A stretch of DNA of 58,399 nt, taken from NCBI GenBank assembly GCA_958349055.1, contig CATWBO010000012.1:1-58399 (forward strand), read 5' to 3'. The notes below the pieces were generated by a model, which made no database searches, was not told the DNA's origin, and saw only the letters and a list, made by a program, of their open reading frames with translations. The DNA is from an uncultured bacterium (lineage in GTDB: Bacteria; Actinomycetota; Coriobacteriia; Coriobacteriales; Coriobacteriaceae). A program made the translations under genes and the position numbers. Shown piece after piece: positions 27,550-36,548 of the stretch (position 1 is the stretch's first letter; every line of letters begins with the position of its first letter).

Positions 27550-28549
27550 GGATGCTCACCCCCTGCTTACCCAAGTTGTGACGGATATCGTCAATGTTAC
27601 CCTCAACGGTCGCAATCAACTCGTCGAGGGAATCGAACACGCGCGACGGGCGCAGCCAGCGCGTAAACGCCAGCGAAACGGAAGCGCCGTACAGATCGCC
27701 CGTATAGCCAAGTAAGTTCGCTTCCAGATGCGCCGAGGCGGCGTCGTCGGCATACGTCGGAGGCAGACCCACGTTAACGGCAGCGGGCCATACGGTATCG
27801 TCAACCAGCACCAAGCCCTCGTAGACGCCATCGGCAGGCACTTGAATGCCGTCGGGCACCTGGATGTTTGCCGTGGGAAAACCCATGTCGGAGCCTTCAT
27901 GACGGCCGCGGATAACGCCACCGCGCACCATATAGGGACGGCCGAGCAGCTCGGCAGCAAGCTCCACATAGCCCTGTCCCAGCTCATGACGGATGCGGGT
28001 GGCGCAAATGGCCTCACCGCCCTCGCAAAGCAGGTCGTGACCATACACGTCAACGCCGTGCTCGGAACCCCAGGCGCGCATCTCGGCAACACCCGAAGCA
28101 CCGCCGCGACCCAGCCTAAAGTCGCTGCCAACGCGAATCGAACGAATGTCGACCACGCGTGACAGCAGTGCGAGAAAACCGACATGGTCGAGTGCAGCAA
28201 CCTCAGGCGTAAAGGGAACGGCCACCACCGCATCGACCCCGGTCTGAGCCAAGGCATGTAGACGGTCGGCCGTCGTCATCAATTTTTGAGCGGGCGAAGG
28301 GCTCACCACAACGTCAGGGTCGGGATCGAAAGTGACCACGACCGCCTTGCAGCCATGGGCACGGGCATCACGGACAAGCGCTTCGATGAGTTCCTGGTGT
28401 CCACGGTGCACACCATCGAACACGCCGATGGCAATCGATGCGGCACCCAAGTGCTCGCACTCATCAAACGCATCGGCAGTAACGATGCGAGCCTCGTCCG
28501 ACTCGCCCGCGAAAAAGATACGCGCGAGCTCGCGAGCGGACAACATCAT
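27542..28549 (-). CDS. ribF: riboflavin kinase / FAD synthetase
   Basis: 335 residues, bifunctional. The N-terminal adenylyltransferase domain carries GVFDGVHRGHQ (42-52) and the C-terminal flavokinase domain carries RGGVIRGRHEGSDMGFPTANI. Produces FMN and FAD. Its ATG overlaps the truB stop (ATGA) and its end overlaps dnaG. truB-ribF is a common pair in Gram-positive and actinobacterial genomes. Confidence 0.93.
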   Translation of the reverse strand: MMLSARELARIFFAGESDEARIVTADAFDECEHLGAASIAIGVFDGVHRGHQELIEALVRDARAHGCKAVVVTFDPDPDVVVSPSPAQKLMTTADRLHALAQTGVDAVVAVPFTPEVAALDHVGFLALLSRVVDIRSIRVGSDFRLGRGGASGVAEMRAWGSEHGVDVYGHDLLCEGGEAICATRIRHELGQGYVELAAELLGRPYMVRGGVIRGRHEGSDMGFPTANIQVPDGIQVPADGVYEGLVLVDDTVWPAAVNVGLPPTYADDAASAHLEANLLGYTGDLYGASVSLAFTRWLRPSRVFDSLDELIATVEGNIDDIRHNLGKQGVSIRD

Positions 28550-29478
28550 CGAACACCGCCGATTGCCTGCGGAAACACGTGCTCCATGACAAAGCGGCCA
28601 CTCTCAATGCGGGCGAGCGCCTTGAGTCCCCCATCGAGCACCAACGCAAAAGGCGACTTCGAGGTATCGAAATCGGCAAGCGCACGCTCAACGGGAATGC
28701 GTCGGCCGCAGAGCAGATCGTCGGCAAGATTGCCAGGCAAGTCAACACGCGTGGCGCCCAGGGCTGCAATGGGATCCAGGGCAAAGCCAGGCGCGGACTC
28801 GGGAGAAAGCTCCTCGACCGCATGACAGGCGCCAATGGAAACAACACCGGAGGCCGTGCGGCGCAGCGCGGAAATGTGCGCGGCGCTCTCGCAGGCGCGG
28901 CCCAGGTCGCGAGCGAGCGCACGGATATAGGTGCCCTTGCTCACCGAGAACGCCACGGTCCACACACACGTATCACCTTCGCCGCCCACGGCGATCAGGT
29001 CGGCGGCATAGACCTCGACGGGACGCGGAGGTAGGTCCACCGCATTGCCCTCGCGAGCAGACTTGTAGGCGCGAACGCCATTGACCGAGATAGCCGAAAA
29101 CGCCGGCGGCACCTGCATCTGCGGACCCAGCATGGCGGCCAAGCGCTCACGGGCATAGGCAGGATCGCGGAGCTCGTTGGCAACAGTCACCGTGCGGACC
29201 GCCTCGCCCTCCGCATCATCGGTATTTGTCTCGGCGCCAAACGAGATGTCGGCGACATAGCTTTTGGTATCGAGGGTTAGCATGCCCAGCAGACGGGTGG
29301 CCTGGCCAACACCCACCACCATGACACCCGATGCCATGGGGTCGAGCGTGCCGGCATGGCCGACGCGCCGCTCATGGAGGGCGCGTCGGCATTGCGAAAC
29401 CACGTCGTGGGACGTGCAGCCCACCGGCTTATCGACGGCGAGCAGCATATTCAGTTGAGAAGGCGTACGACGAGCCAT
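28546..29478 (-). CDS. truB: tRNA pseudouridine-55 synthase TruB
   Basis: 310 residues. Converts U55 of tRNA to pseudouridine. KPVGCTSHDVV (17-27) and RRVGHAGTLDPMASGV with catalytic Asp46 are diagnostic; RALARDLGRA follows in the middle. GGATGG precedes ATG 29478 closely. It lies 15 nt after nrnA in the same operon. Confidence 0.94.
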   Translation of the reverse strand: MARRTPSQLNMLLAVDKPVGCTSHDVVSQCRRALHERRVGHAGTLDPMASGVMVVGVGQATRLLGMLTLDTKSYVADISFGAETNTDDAEGEAVRTVTVANELRDPAYARERLAAMLGPQMQVPPAFSAISVNGVRAYKSAREGNAVDLPPRPVEVYAADLIAVGGEGDTCVWTVAFSVSKGTYIRALARDLGRACESAAHISALRRTASGVVSIGACHAVEELSPESAPGFALDPIAALGATRVDLPGNLADDLLCGRRIPVERALADFDTSKSPFALVLDGGLKALARIESGRFVMEHVFPQAIGGVR

Positions 29479-29493
29479 GTACCATCCAAAAAG

Positions 29494-30537
29494 TTAAAGC
29501 TCGACGGTCACCGAAGCGGGATCCTCCCCTACCAGTTCGGCCAGCATGGGAAGTGCCACGGTGAGCGTCTCGAGAATCGTTCCGTTGTTGGAGAAACCGG
29601 CGGCAGCGGGATGTCCGCCTCCGCCAAAAGCAGCAGCGATCTCGGACACGTTGAGGTCGCCCTTGGAGCGCAGGTTGCCGCGCACCTTGGTATCGCCTTC
29701 AATGCCCTTCAGGAACAGGCAGACCTCGACGCCCATCACCGAGCGCACCACGTCAACTAGGCCGTCGCACTCATCCGAGGTGACACCGCAAGCCTCAAGG
29801 TCACTCTGGTACGCGTAACTATACGCGACGCGCCCGTGGGCCACCGTCTTGATGCGGCCCATAACGATGGACTTGAGGTGCAAAAACTCAACGCGCATGC
29901 TCTGGTAAACCTCGAGCGCCACACGCGCCGGATCGGCACCGTGGGCAACCAGACGCGAGGCTGCATGGAACGCGGCGGCATCGGCGTTTTGGTACTGAAA
30001 ACGGCCGGTATCGGTAACCAGGCCGCACAGCAGGCAGGTCGCAACGCCGTCACGTGCAACAATGCCGCAATTGTCCAAGAAGCGGTCGATGATCATGGCG
30101 CAGGCTGCAGCTTCGACGCGCCTCAGGCTGAGCTCGGCAAACTCCTCGCGCGCCGGATGGTGATCGAAGCACACCACATGCTTGGAGCGACGAAGCACCT
30201 CGGCAGAATTATTGAGACGCTCGACGACCGGTACGTCCACCGAGATGAACAGGTCCGGATTACCGGTGTACGCAGATGCCGGCACTAGGCGATCGGCACC
30301 CTCCATAAAGCGGTAGATGCGCGGAACCGGGTCATCGTCTGCCAGCAGCAGGGCAATGTCCTTGTTGGGGAAAAACTTCATAAGCGAGAGGCCCAAACCC
30401 AGCACGGAGCCCAGGGCGTCGCCATCGGGAGAAGTGTGTCCCGAAATCGCAATGGAGGACGCACCCTCGATAAGCTCGAGGATGCGTCGTTGAATATCTG
30501 CAGACTCGCACGAGGCGAGGTCGGCGGAATTAGTCAT
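29494..30537 (-). CDS. nrnA: DHH/DHHA1 phosphoesterase, NrnA-like (oligoribonuclease / pAp phosphatase)
   Basis: 347 residues. DHH motifs: SGHTSPDGDALGS (32-44), SVDVP, the DHH at 125-127 (VCFDHHPAREEF) and LVTDTGRFQY; the DHHA1 C-terminal domain has RGNLRSKGDLNV and the substrate loop FGGGGHPAAAG. In Gram-positive bacteria NrnA degrades nanoRNA and dephosphorylates pAp; some relatives cleave cyclic-di-AMP products. ATG 30537 lies inside the end of rbfA (8-bp overlap). The rbfA-nrnA-truB order is conserved. Confidence 0.9.
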   Translation of the reverse strand: MTNSADLASCESADIQRRILELIEGASSIAISGHTSPDGDALGSVLGLGLSLMKFFPNKDIALLLADDDPVPRIYRFMEGADRLVPASAYTGNPDLFISVDVPVVERLNNSAEVLRRSKHVVCFDHHPAREEFAELSLRRVEAAACAMIIDRFLDNCGIVARDGVATCLLCGLVTDTGRFQYQNADAAAFHAASRLVAHGADPARVALEVYQSMRVEFLHLKSIVMGRIKTVAHGRVAYSYAYQSDLEACGVTSDECDGLVDVVRSVMGVEVCLFLKGIEGDTKVRGNLRSKGDLNVSEIAAAFGGGGHPAAAGFSNNGTILETLTVALPMLAELVGEDPASVTVEL

Positions 30538-30940
30538 CTAAAGCTGCCTCCTGGGCGGCATCCGCTATCGGATAGCCGTCCTCGTCCTTTTCGATCGCAA
30601 GCGTGGCGGGAACGTTTTCCAGCGCACGCGTGATACGCTCGGCCTCATCGGTCGAACGATCGATGCGAAAATCGAGCTCGGGCGTGACACGCCAATCGAG
30701 CGAGCGAGCCAACAGGCTGCGAATACGGCCCTTGGCGCTTGCGAGCGCCTCCATGACCTCGTCGTAGCGGCTCGCATCGCACGACACGTACACGCGCGCG
30801 AACGAACGGTCCACCGCGACCTCGACCGCGGTCAAAGTAACCAAGTCGAGACGCGGATCGGAAACCTCAAAGAGCAGGATATAACCGAGCTTCTCGCGAA
30901 GCTGCTCGCCCAGACGGCGAGTTGCCTGCGTTTGCTTCAT
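30530..30940 (-). CDS. rbfA: ribosome-binding factor A
   Basis: 136 residues. Late 30S subunit maturation factor with a KH-like fold. Recognised by QTQATRRLGEQLREKLGYILL, the LVTLTAVEVAVDRSFARVYVS strand region and the arginine-rich helix LLARSLDWRVTPELDFRID. ATG 30940 follows AGGGGG by 7 nt; the longer upstream frame is antisense-free infB shadow and was dropped. It lies 11 nt after infB. Confidence 0.92.
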   Translation of the reverse strand: MKQTQATRRLGEQLREKLGYILLFEVSDPRLDLVTLTAVEVAVDRSFARVYVSCDASRYDEVMEALASAKGRIRSLLARSLDWRVTPELDFRIDRSTDEAERITRALENVPATLAIEKDEDGYPIADAAQEAALDD

Positions 30941-30951
30941 AGCGCTACCCC

Positions 30952-33666
30952 CTACTCGGTACGGGCAACCTGGTCGATGCGGTAACCCTCGATCTGGTCG
31001 CCGGGCTTGATGTCCTGGAAGTTCTCCAGGCCAATGCCGCCCTCGGAACCGCTCTTGAGGCTCTTGGCCTCGTCCTTGTAGTGGCGCATCGAGGCGATCT
31101 TGCCGTTGAAGACCACAATGCCGTCGCGCACCAGACGCACGGAATCGGTCGCGGCGATCTCGCCCTCTTCGACGCGGACACCGGCGGCGATACCGACTTT
31201 GGGCACCTTGAAGGTATCCAGGACGGTCGCGGTACCCGTGGAGACCTCGACCTCGGTGGGCTTGAGCATGCCGATACGGGCAGCGTCGAGCTCCTCGAGG
31301 CACTTGTAGATGACGTCGTAGCAACGGATCTCGACGCCCTCGCGCTCGGCGGCGGAGCGGGCCTTACCGTCGGGACGGACGCCAAAGCCGATGATGATGG
31401 CGTTGGAGGCGTCGGCCAGGACGACGTCGGTCTCGTTGATGGCACCAACGGCGGAGTGGATCGTGTTGATACGAACCTCGGACTGATCCATCTTGTCGAG
31501 CGAATCCTGAAGGGCCTCGATGGAACCCTGGACGTCGGCCTTGATGATCAGGTTGAGCTCCTTGACCTCGGCGTCTGCAATGGTCTCGAAGAGGTTCTCG
31601 AGCGTGACGTGCTTGACGCGGCTCTGCTCCTCGATACGGGCCTTGAGCGAACGCTCGTCGGCAAGGGCGCGAGCCTCGCGCTCGTCCTCGAACACGCGGA
31701 ACTCGTCACCGGCGTTGGGCACGGACTGCAGGCCCAAAATCTCGACGGCGTCGGAGGGACCGGCCTCGGTGACGGCGCGACCCTTGGGGTCAAGCATGGC
31801 GCGGACGCGGCCGTAGGTAAGGCCGGCGACCAGCGTATCGCCCACGTGCAGGGTACCGCGGGTCACGAGCACGGTAGCGACCGAGCCGCGGCCCTTGTCG
31901 AGCTTGGCCTCGAGGACGTTGCCGGAGGCAAAGGTGTCCGGGTTGGCCTTGAGCTCGAGTACATCGGCCTGGAGCAGCACGGTCTCGAGAAGATCGTCGA
32001 TACCGATCTTCTGCTTCGCCGAGATGTTGACGAACATGTTCTGTCCGCCCCACTCCTCGGGGATGACACCGTACTCGGTGAGCTCCTGGCGCACGCGGTC
32101 GGGGTTGGCACCCGGCTTATCGATCTTGTTGACGGCGACGACAATGGGTACGCCGGCAGCCTTGGCGTGGTTGATCGACTCGACCGTCTGGGGCATGACG
32201 CCATCGTCGGCGGCGACGATCAGAATGACGATATCGGTCACCTTGGCGCCACGGGCACGCATAGCCGTAAAGGTGGCGTGACCCGGGGTATCGATGAAGG
32301 TGATCTTGCGGTCGTTGATCATGACCTGTGAAGCACCGATGGCCTGCGTGATGCCGCCCGCCTCGCCGGCAGCGACGCCGGTGTGACGGATGGCGTCGAG
32401 GAGGCTCGTCTTGCCGTGGTCGACGTGGCCCATGACGGTGACGACCGGGGCGCGCGGCTTAAGGTCGGCGGGATCGTCGTAGAACGAGAAGGTGTTCTCC
32501 TCCTCGGGGGTGATGATCTTGATCTGACGGCCCAGGTCGTCGGCAACGAGCTCGACGAGGTCGTCGGACATGGACTGCGTCATGGTGAGCGGCGTACCCA
32601 GCAGGAACAGGCGCTTGATGATGTCGTTGGCCGGAACGTCGAGGGCCTCGGCGAGCTCCTGGACGGTAACGCCCTGGGAAACCTTGATGGCGTCGAGCTC
32701 CTCGGGGTTCACGCCCTGGGCCAGCGCCTCCTCTATCTTGCGCTCCTCCTGAGCCTTTGCAGCCTCGCGCTCGCGCTTCTCCTTGCGCTTCTTGCGGCGA
32801 CCGGTGGACTCGCGAGAGGCCTCCTCGACGGCAGCACGAGCCTCCTCGAGCACCTTCTCGCGGCTATACTCCTCGGCCTCGCGAGCCATGCGGCTATAGT
32901 GGTCCTCTTCGTTGTTGTGACCGCCCTTGCGCTTCTTGCCCTTGCCCTGCTTATCGGGGTTGGGGAAGTCCATACCGGCAGCGACGTTGTTGCTGGCGTT
33001 GGTGCGATGGCTGTGCGGACGGCTCTCGGAGGCGTTGCGCTCGGAGTTGTTGTCGGAAGCGTTGCGATCGTTACGACGGCCACCGCGGCGGTCGTTATTG
33101 CCGCCACGACGGTTACCGCGCTCGGCGGCGCGCTCGGCCTTGGCCTTGTCCTCGGCGTCCTTCTTCTCCTTGAGCACGGTCTCCTGTGCGGCGATCTGGT
33201 CGAGCAGCGAACGGAAGCGCGAACCGGAATCGGAAGCGGGAACGGCGCGGCGCTGGGCCTCGCGGGCAGCCTCCTCCTTCTCGCGAGCAAGGCGCTCCTG
33301 CTCGGCCTTCTTCTTGGCCTCGGCCTCGGCGCGGGCGGCCTCCTCGGCAGCCTGGGCTGCGGCAAACTGGCGGCGCTCCTCCTCGCGTGCCTTCTCGGCG
33401 GCGATGCGCTCGCGCTCGGCCTCGGCGGCGCGGGCGGCCTCCTCGGCGGCAGCTGCCTGCTCCTCGGCTTGCTTGGCGGCCTCGACTTCCTGAGCGCGGG
33501 CCTCGATCACCGAGGCAAGCTGCTTGCGGACCATGGCGACATAGGCGTCCTCCAAGGTGGAGGAAGCGGACTTAGCGGGAATCTTCATATCGGCGAGATG
33601 ACCCATCAGTTCCTTGGAGGTCATGCCGAACTCTTTGGCCAGGGTGGACACACGGACTTTTGCCAT
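30952..33666 (-). CDS. infB: translation initiation factor IF-2
   Basis: 904 residues. Brings initiator tRNA to the 30S subunit. The N-terminal IF2_N domain (VRVSTLAKEFGMTSKELMGHLADM) is followed by about 300 residues of Ala/Glu/Arg/Lys-rich coiled or disordered sequence, ending in Asn/Arg-rich runs. The GTPase domain starts with GHVDHGKT at 413-420, then DTPGHATFTAMRARG and NKIDKPGANP, then beta-barrel domains and the fMet-tRNA-binding C-terminus (GYRIDQVARTE end). AGGTGA precedes ATG 33666. Confidence 0.95.
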   Translation of the reverse strand: MAKVRVSTLAKEFGMTSKELMGHLADMKIPAKSASSTLEDAYVAMVRKQLASVIEARAQEVEAAKQAEEQAAAAEEAARAAEAERERIAAEKAREEERRQFAAAQAAEEAARAEAEAKKKAEQERLAREKEEAAREAQRRAVPASDSGSRFRSLLDQIAAQETVLKEKKDAEDKAKAERAAERGNRRGGNNDRRGGRRNDRNASDNNSERNASESRPHSHRTNASNNVAAGMDFPNPDKQGKGKKRKGGHNNEEDHYSRMAREAEEYSREKVLEEARAAVEEASRESTGRRKKRKEKREREAAKAQEERKIEEALAQGVNPEELDAIKVSQGVTVQELAEALDVPANDIIKRLFLLGTPLTMTQSMSDDLVELVADDLGRQIKIITPEEENTFSFYDDPADLKPRAPVVTVMGHVDHGKTSLLDAIRHTGVAAGEAGGITQAIGASQVMINDRKITFIDTPGHATFTAMRARGAKVTDIVILIVAADDGVMPQTVESINHAKAAGVPIVVAVNKIDKPGANPDRVRQELTEYGVIPEEWGGQNMFVNISAKQKIGIDDLLETVLLQADVLELKANPDTFASGNVLEAKLDKGRGSVATVLVTRGTLHVGDTLVAGLTYGRVRAMLDPKGRAVTEAGPSDAVEILGLQSVPNAGDEFRVFEDEREARALADERSLKARIEEQSRVKHVTLENLFETIADAEVKELNLIIKADVQGSIEALQDSLDKMDQSEVRINTIHSAVGAINETDVVLADASNAIIIGFGVRPDGKARSAAEREGVEIRCYDVIYKCLEELDAARIGMLKPTEVEVSTGTATVLDTFKVPKVGIAAGVRVEEGEIAATDSVRLVRDGIVVFNGKIASMRHYKDEAKSLKSGSEGGIGLENFQDIKPGDQIEGYRIDQVARTE

Positions 33667-33757
33667 ATGACTTCACCTACCCTTTCTGGCACCTTGGGTG
33701 CCTAGAGACTGAACGAGCGTGGGAGATGCGCCGGGACCTGCCTGGCGCGACCGCGCG

Positions 33758-35005
33758 CTAGATCAGGTCCTCCGCATCATCGAAGGCGTCGGTGTCGTGG
33801 ACACCGCAGAAACGGGAGCCGGGACGAGCCTGGTTGCGGCACTGGATGCCGTCCTCGGACACGTACTCGCAGCGGCGGACGTCCTCGTCCTCCTCATCAC
33901 CGATCAGGTCGGCGGCGGGTTCCTCGTGAACGGGAACGTTCTTGAGGATGTCGGCGGCAAGCGTCTCCGACTTGATGTCGATGTGCCAGCCGGTCAGGCG
34001 CGCGGCAAGGCGGGCGTTCTGGCCCTCCTTGCCGATGGCGAGGGACAGCTGGTCGTCGGGCACGATGACGCCGGCGTAGGCCTTCTCCTCGTCGATGAGG
34101 ACGCGGGTGACCTTAGCGGGCGAAAGGGCGTTGGCGACGTAGACGGCAGGATCGGCATCCCACAGGATGACGTCGACGCGCTCGCCACGGAGCTCGCCCA
34201 CGACAGCGCGAACACGGCTGCCCTTGGGGCCGACGCAGGCGCCCACGGGATCCAGGCGGTCGTCGAGCGAGTGGACGGCAACCTTGGAACGCTGGCCGGG
34301 CTCGCGGGCGATTGACTTGATCTGGACGGTGCCCTCATAGATCTCGGGCACCTCCTGCTCAAACAGACGACGCATGAGCTCGGGGTGGGTACGTGAGATG
34401 ACAATCGGCGGACGGCTGTGCTCGCCACGAACCGGCTGCAGGTTGGAGTTGGGGTCACGAACGTCGATGATCACGGCCTTGATGTGCTGGTTGTGCAAGT
34501 AGCGCTCGCCCATCGGACGCTCGTTGCGCTCGTTCTCGTAACGGCGCTGGTCGAAGTGAGGAAGCTCGGCCTCGACGCCCTCGCGGATCTTGACGATCGT
34601 GAAGTCGGGCGTGGACTGCAGCACGGTACCGCTGATGAGGTCACCGATGCGGCCGGAGAACTCCTCGTAGATCTGCTCGCGGGCGGAGTTGCGCACGATG
34701 GCGTTGATCTCGGCCTTGGCGTGCTGGGCGGCGATGCGGCTCGTGTTCTTGGGAGTGACGTCGATCTCCTCGAACTCGGTGAAGTTGCCCTCCTCGTCCA
34801 TGGAATCGTCGATCGGCTCCAGGCGGTAGACGTAGATCTTGCCGGTGGTGCGGTCGATGGTCACCTTGGCGCCCCACTCAAGATGCAGGATCTCGGCATA
34901 GCTCTTGGCGAGCGACTGCTCCAGGCGGTCGATCAGGTAGAGCTGGTCGATGTGCTTCTCCTGGCAAAGCTCCATCAGGGCGGACATCATGTCGGATGCT
35001 GCCAT
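33758..35005 (-). CDS. nusA: transcription termination/antitermination factor NusA with C-terminal Cys/His motif
   Basis: 415 residues. The N-terminal RNAP-binding domain is followed by S1 (SGTVLQSTPDFTIVKIREGVEAELP) and two KH domains (ACVGPKGSRVRAVVGELRGERVDVI; IGKEGQNARLAARLTGWHIDI). The last 40 residues form an unusual tail: C379, C389, C400 and H403 in a C-x9-C-x10-C-x2-H arrangement, which could bind zinc. ylxR, the usual next gene, is absent. The gene starts one base after rimP with AAGGAAAG upstream and is 91 bp from infB. Confidence 0.93.
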   Translation of the reverse strand: MAASDMMSALMELCQEKHIDQLYLIDRLEQSLAKSYAEILHLEWGAKVTIDRTTGKIYVYRLEPIDDSMDEEGNFTEFEEIDVTPKNTSRIAAQHAKAEINAIVRNSAREQIYEEFSGRIGDLISGTVLQSTPDFTIVKIREGVEAELPHFDQRRYENERNERPMGERYLHNQHIKAVIIDVRDPNSNLQPVRGEHSRPPIVISRTHPELMRRLFEQEVPEIYEGTVQIKSIAREPGQRSKVAVHSLDDRLDPVGACVGPKGSRVRAVVGELRGERVDVILWDADPAVYVANALSPAKVTRVLIDEEKAYAGVIVPDDQLSLAIGKEGQNARLAARLTGWHIDIKSETLAADILKNVPVHEEPAADLIGDEEDEDVRRCEYVSEDGIQCRNQARPGSRFCGVHDTDAFDDAEDLI

Positions 35006-35006
35006 C

Positions 35007-35501
35007 TTACTTTCCTTCCTTCGCGGGCTTGAAGTCGTAGGTGGGCTTCAACTTGCACTTTTTAACATCAGAAAAATCGAGGGTGACGGACTCGCCGTCC
35101 TCGAGCTCGAGGGTCACGTTCGTCTCGGTCGCTGCGGCAATCTTGCCGGCGTACTTGCGACGGCCCTCGGTGGCGGTGGAGGTGAGCTCGCAGTTCTCGC
35201 CCACAAAGCGGGCAAAGTCGCGCGGGCGGCGCAGCGGGCGCGCCATACCCGGACTCGACACCTCGAGCGTATAGCTCGAAGAGATGGGGTCGAGCTCCTC
35301 AATCACATCGCCGACCCACTTGGTGTTGGCCGTGACGTCGTTGAGAGACAGGCTCTGACCCTCGGCACCCTCGATACGCACGCGCACGCAGGGGGCCTTG
35401 GTGGCGCCCGCGAGCTCGACGTCGACGATGTCGACATCGTGCTGGGGAGCGACGGCCTCGAGCGCGTCGATGATCGCCTGCTCGGTCTTGGTCTTGACCA
35501 T
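35007..35501 (-). CDS. rimP: ribosome maturation factor RimP
   Basis: 164 residues. Needed for 30S assembly. The pattern VELAGATKAPCVRVRIEG, then ISSSYTLEVSSPGMARPLRRPRDFARFVGE, is the RimP core, and the C-terminal SH3-like domain follows. ATG 35501 has GGAGG 7 nt upstream. It is the first gene of the rimP-nusA-infB block and lies 24 bp after a terminator-like hairpin. Confidence 0.93.
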   Translation of the reverse strand: MVKTKTEQAIIDALEAVAPQHDVDIVDVELAGATKAPCVRVRIEGAEGQSLSLNDVTANTKWVGDVIEELDPISSSYTLEVSSPGMARPLRRPRDFARFVGENCELTSTATEGRRKYAGKIAAATETNVTLELEDGESVTLDFSDVKKCKLKPTYDFKPAKEGK

Positions 35502-35524
35502 TGCGGCACCTCCATCCATACAAA

Positions 35525-35554
35525 AAAGAAGCGGGGCCGAAACCCCACTTCTTT
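35525..35554 (-). terminator. leader terminator / attenuator before rimP
   Basis: 12-bp arms (35525-35536, 35543-35554), 6-nt loop; the plus-strand C-A mismatch is a G-U pair on the minus strand, followed by TTTTTTG. It sits between the rimP promoter and the rimP start, with no other minus-strand gene upstream, so it can only act on the rimP operon itself. Confidence 0.75.
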
Positions 35555-35579
35555 CAATTACAACTTCATTTGCAAGCAA

Positions 35580-35608
35580 ACTATACCAATAGCTGCGGAA
35601 ACGCGCAA
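35580..35608 (-). promoter_or_regulatory. promoter of the rimP-rpoD superoperon
   Basis: Minus-strand TTGCGC (35603-35608), 17-bp spacer and TATAGT (35580-35585). Predicted transcription start near 35573, about 70 nt before rimP. Confidence 0.7.
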
Positions 35609-35871
35609 GCACAGTACGAATCTGCAGGTCAGCGTGCGCACAGGTTCTCCACAAGAATAGGACAATTGACCGAGGAACCCCATGCGGCGAGCCCTCAACA
35701 GTCCCAAAACGGGCCATGCGTCCCAGCGTGCCGACCGAATCGGGCCCTATGGGCATTCCATCCCTGGGCGCACATCGGCCAGACTAGAGCCGAGAGGCAT
35801 TCTGTAACGAGAAAGCCTGCCGCATGCATTGACCGCACAACCTTCCAGCATCTCTACGGCAAGGAGGATCC

Positions 35872-36444
35872 ATGGAACGCCTAGGAACCCTCTGCGCGAC
35901 AGCGCTCGTCGTCGCTGCCTGCTCGTTCGCTCTGACGGGCTGCATCAACATCGATGGCAAAACCGGAACATGCGAACCGGATCCTGACAGCACCAAAGCC
36001 ATCGAGAAAACCGAACCCCCGGTGAGCTTCGACAAAATAGACGAAGACATCGACAATCCCCAGGGCTTAGGTCCCGACCCCCAAGAACAGTTCCCCATCG
36101 ACCTTGAGGCGGATGAGAACGTCCACGTCACCTGCATCGGCAAGGACACCGACGGCTACGGCGACGCTGCGCTCATCTTTACGGTGACCAACAACACCGG
36201 TGTCGACATGATGTTTGGCGATGTGGACTCCTATGCCTACGTCAACGGCGTGGTCCGCGATGTGCGCATGCGCCAGCAGGTCGCAGCAGGCGAGGAAACG
36301 CGCGCCATGCTCACCTTTGTAGGCACCTTCGACGACCCGGACTTTGATGTGAACAACGACCTCAACGACATCTACCTCAACATCTGGATGTTCGAGGAGC
36401 AAACGGGCAACGTTTACTTTAGGGACCTGGTACACATCCCGTAG
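35872..36444 (+). CDS. small surface lipoprotein of unknown function
   Basis: 190 residues. Signal peptide with hydrophobic core LCATALVVAACSFALTGC and a lipobox LTGC whose cysteine (24) would be lipidated. The mature part is acidic, starting with a Pro/Asp-rich stretch; about 85-190 looks like an Ig-like DUF4352/DUF5067-type beta domain (IFTVTNNTGVDMMFGD, EETRAMLTF, IYLNIWMFEE). AAGGAGG lies 4 nt before ATG 35872. Monocistronic and the only plus-strand gene between guaB and rimP; it has its own terminator. Confidence 0.8.
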   Translation: MERLGTLCATALVVAACSFALTGCINIDGKTGTCEPDPDSTKAIEKTEPPVSFDKIDEDIDNPQGLGPDPQEQFPIDLEADENVHVTCIGKDTDGYGDAALIFTVTNNTGVDMMFGDVDSYAYVNGVVRDVRMRQQVAAGEETRAMLTFVGTFDDPDFDVNNDLNDIYLNIWMFEEQTGNVYFRDLVHIP

Positions 36445-36487
36445 AAGACGGTGCGACGCACTGACTAAGCAGGTCATACAACACAAA

Positions 36488-36519
36488 ACGAGGGACAACC
36501 CAACCGGATCGCCCCTCGT
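36488..36519 (+). terminator. terminator after the lipoprotein gene
   Basis: Inverted repeat ACGAGGG (36488-36494) with CCCTCGT (36513-36519), followed by CTTTT on the plus strand; on the minus strand TTTTGT follows, so it may also serve leuS. Confidence 0.65.
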
Positions 36520-36548
36520 CTTTTATGCATCAGTTAAGCGCGCAGTGC

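Noticed and set aside
35640..35660. DnaA-box-like TTCTCCACA
   Set aside because: A single nonamer with one mismatch and no cluster, AT-rich unwinding region or dnaA/dnaN neighbour.
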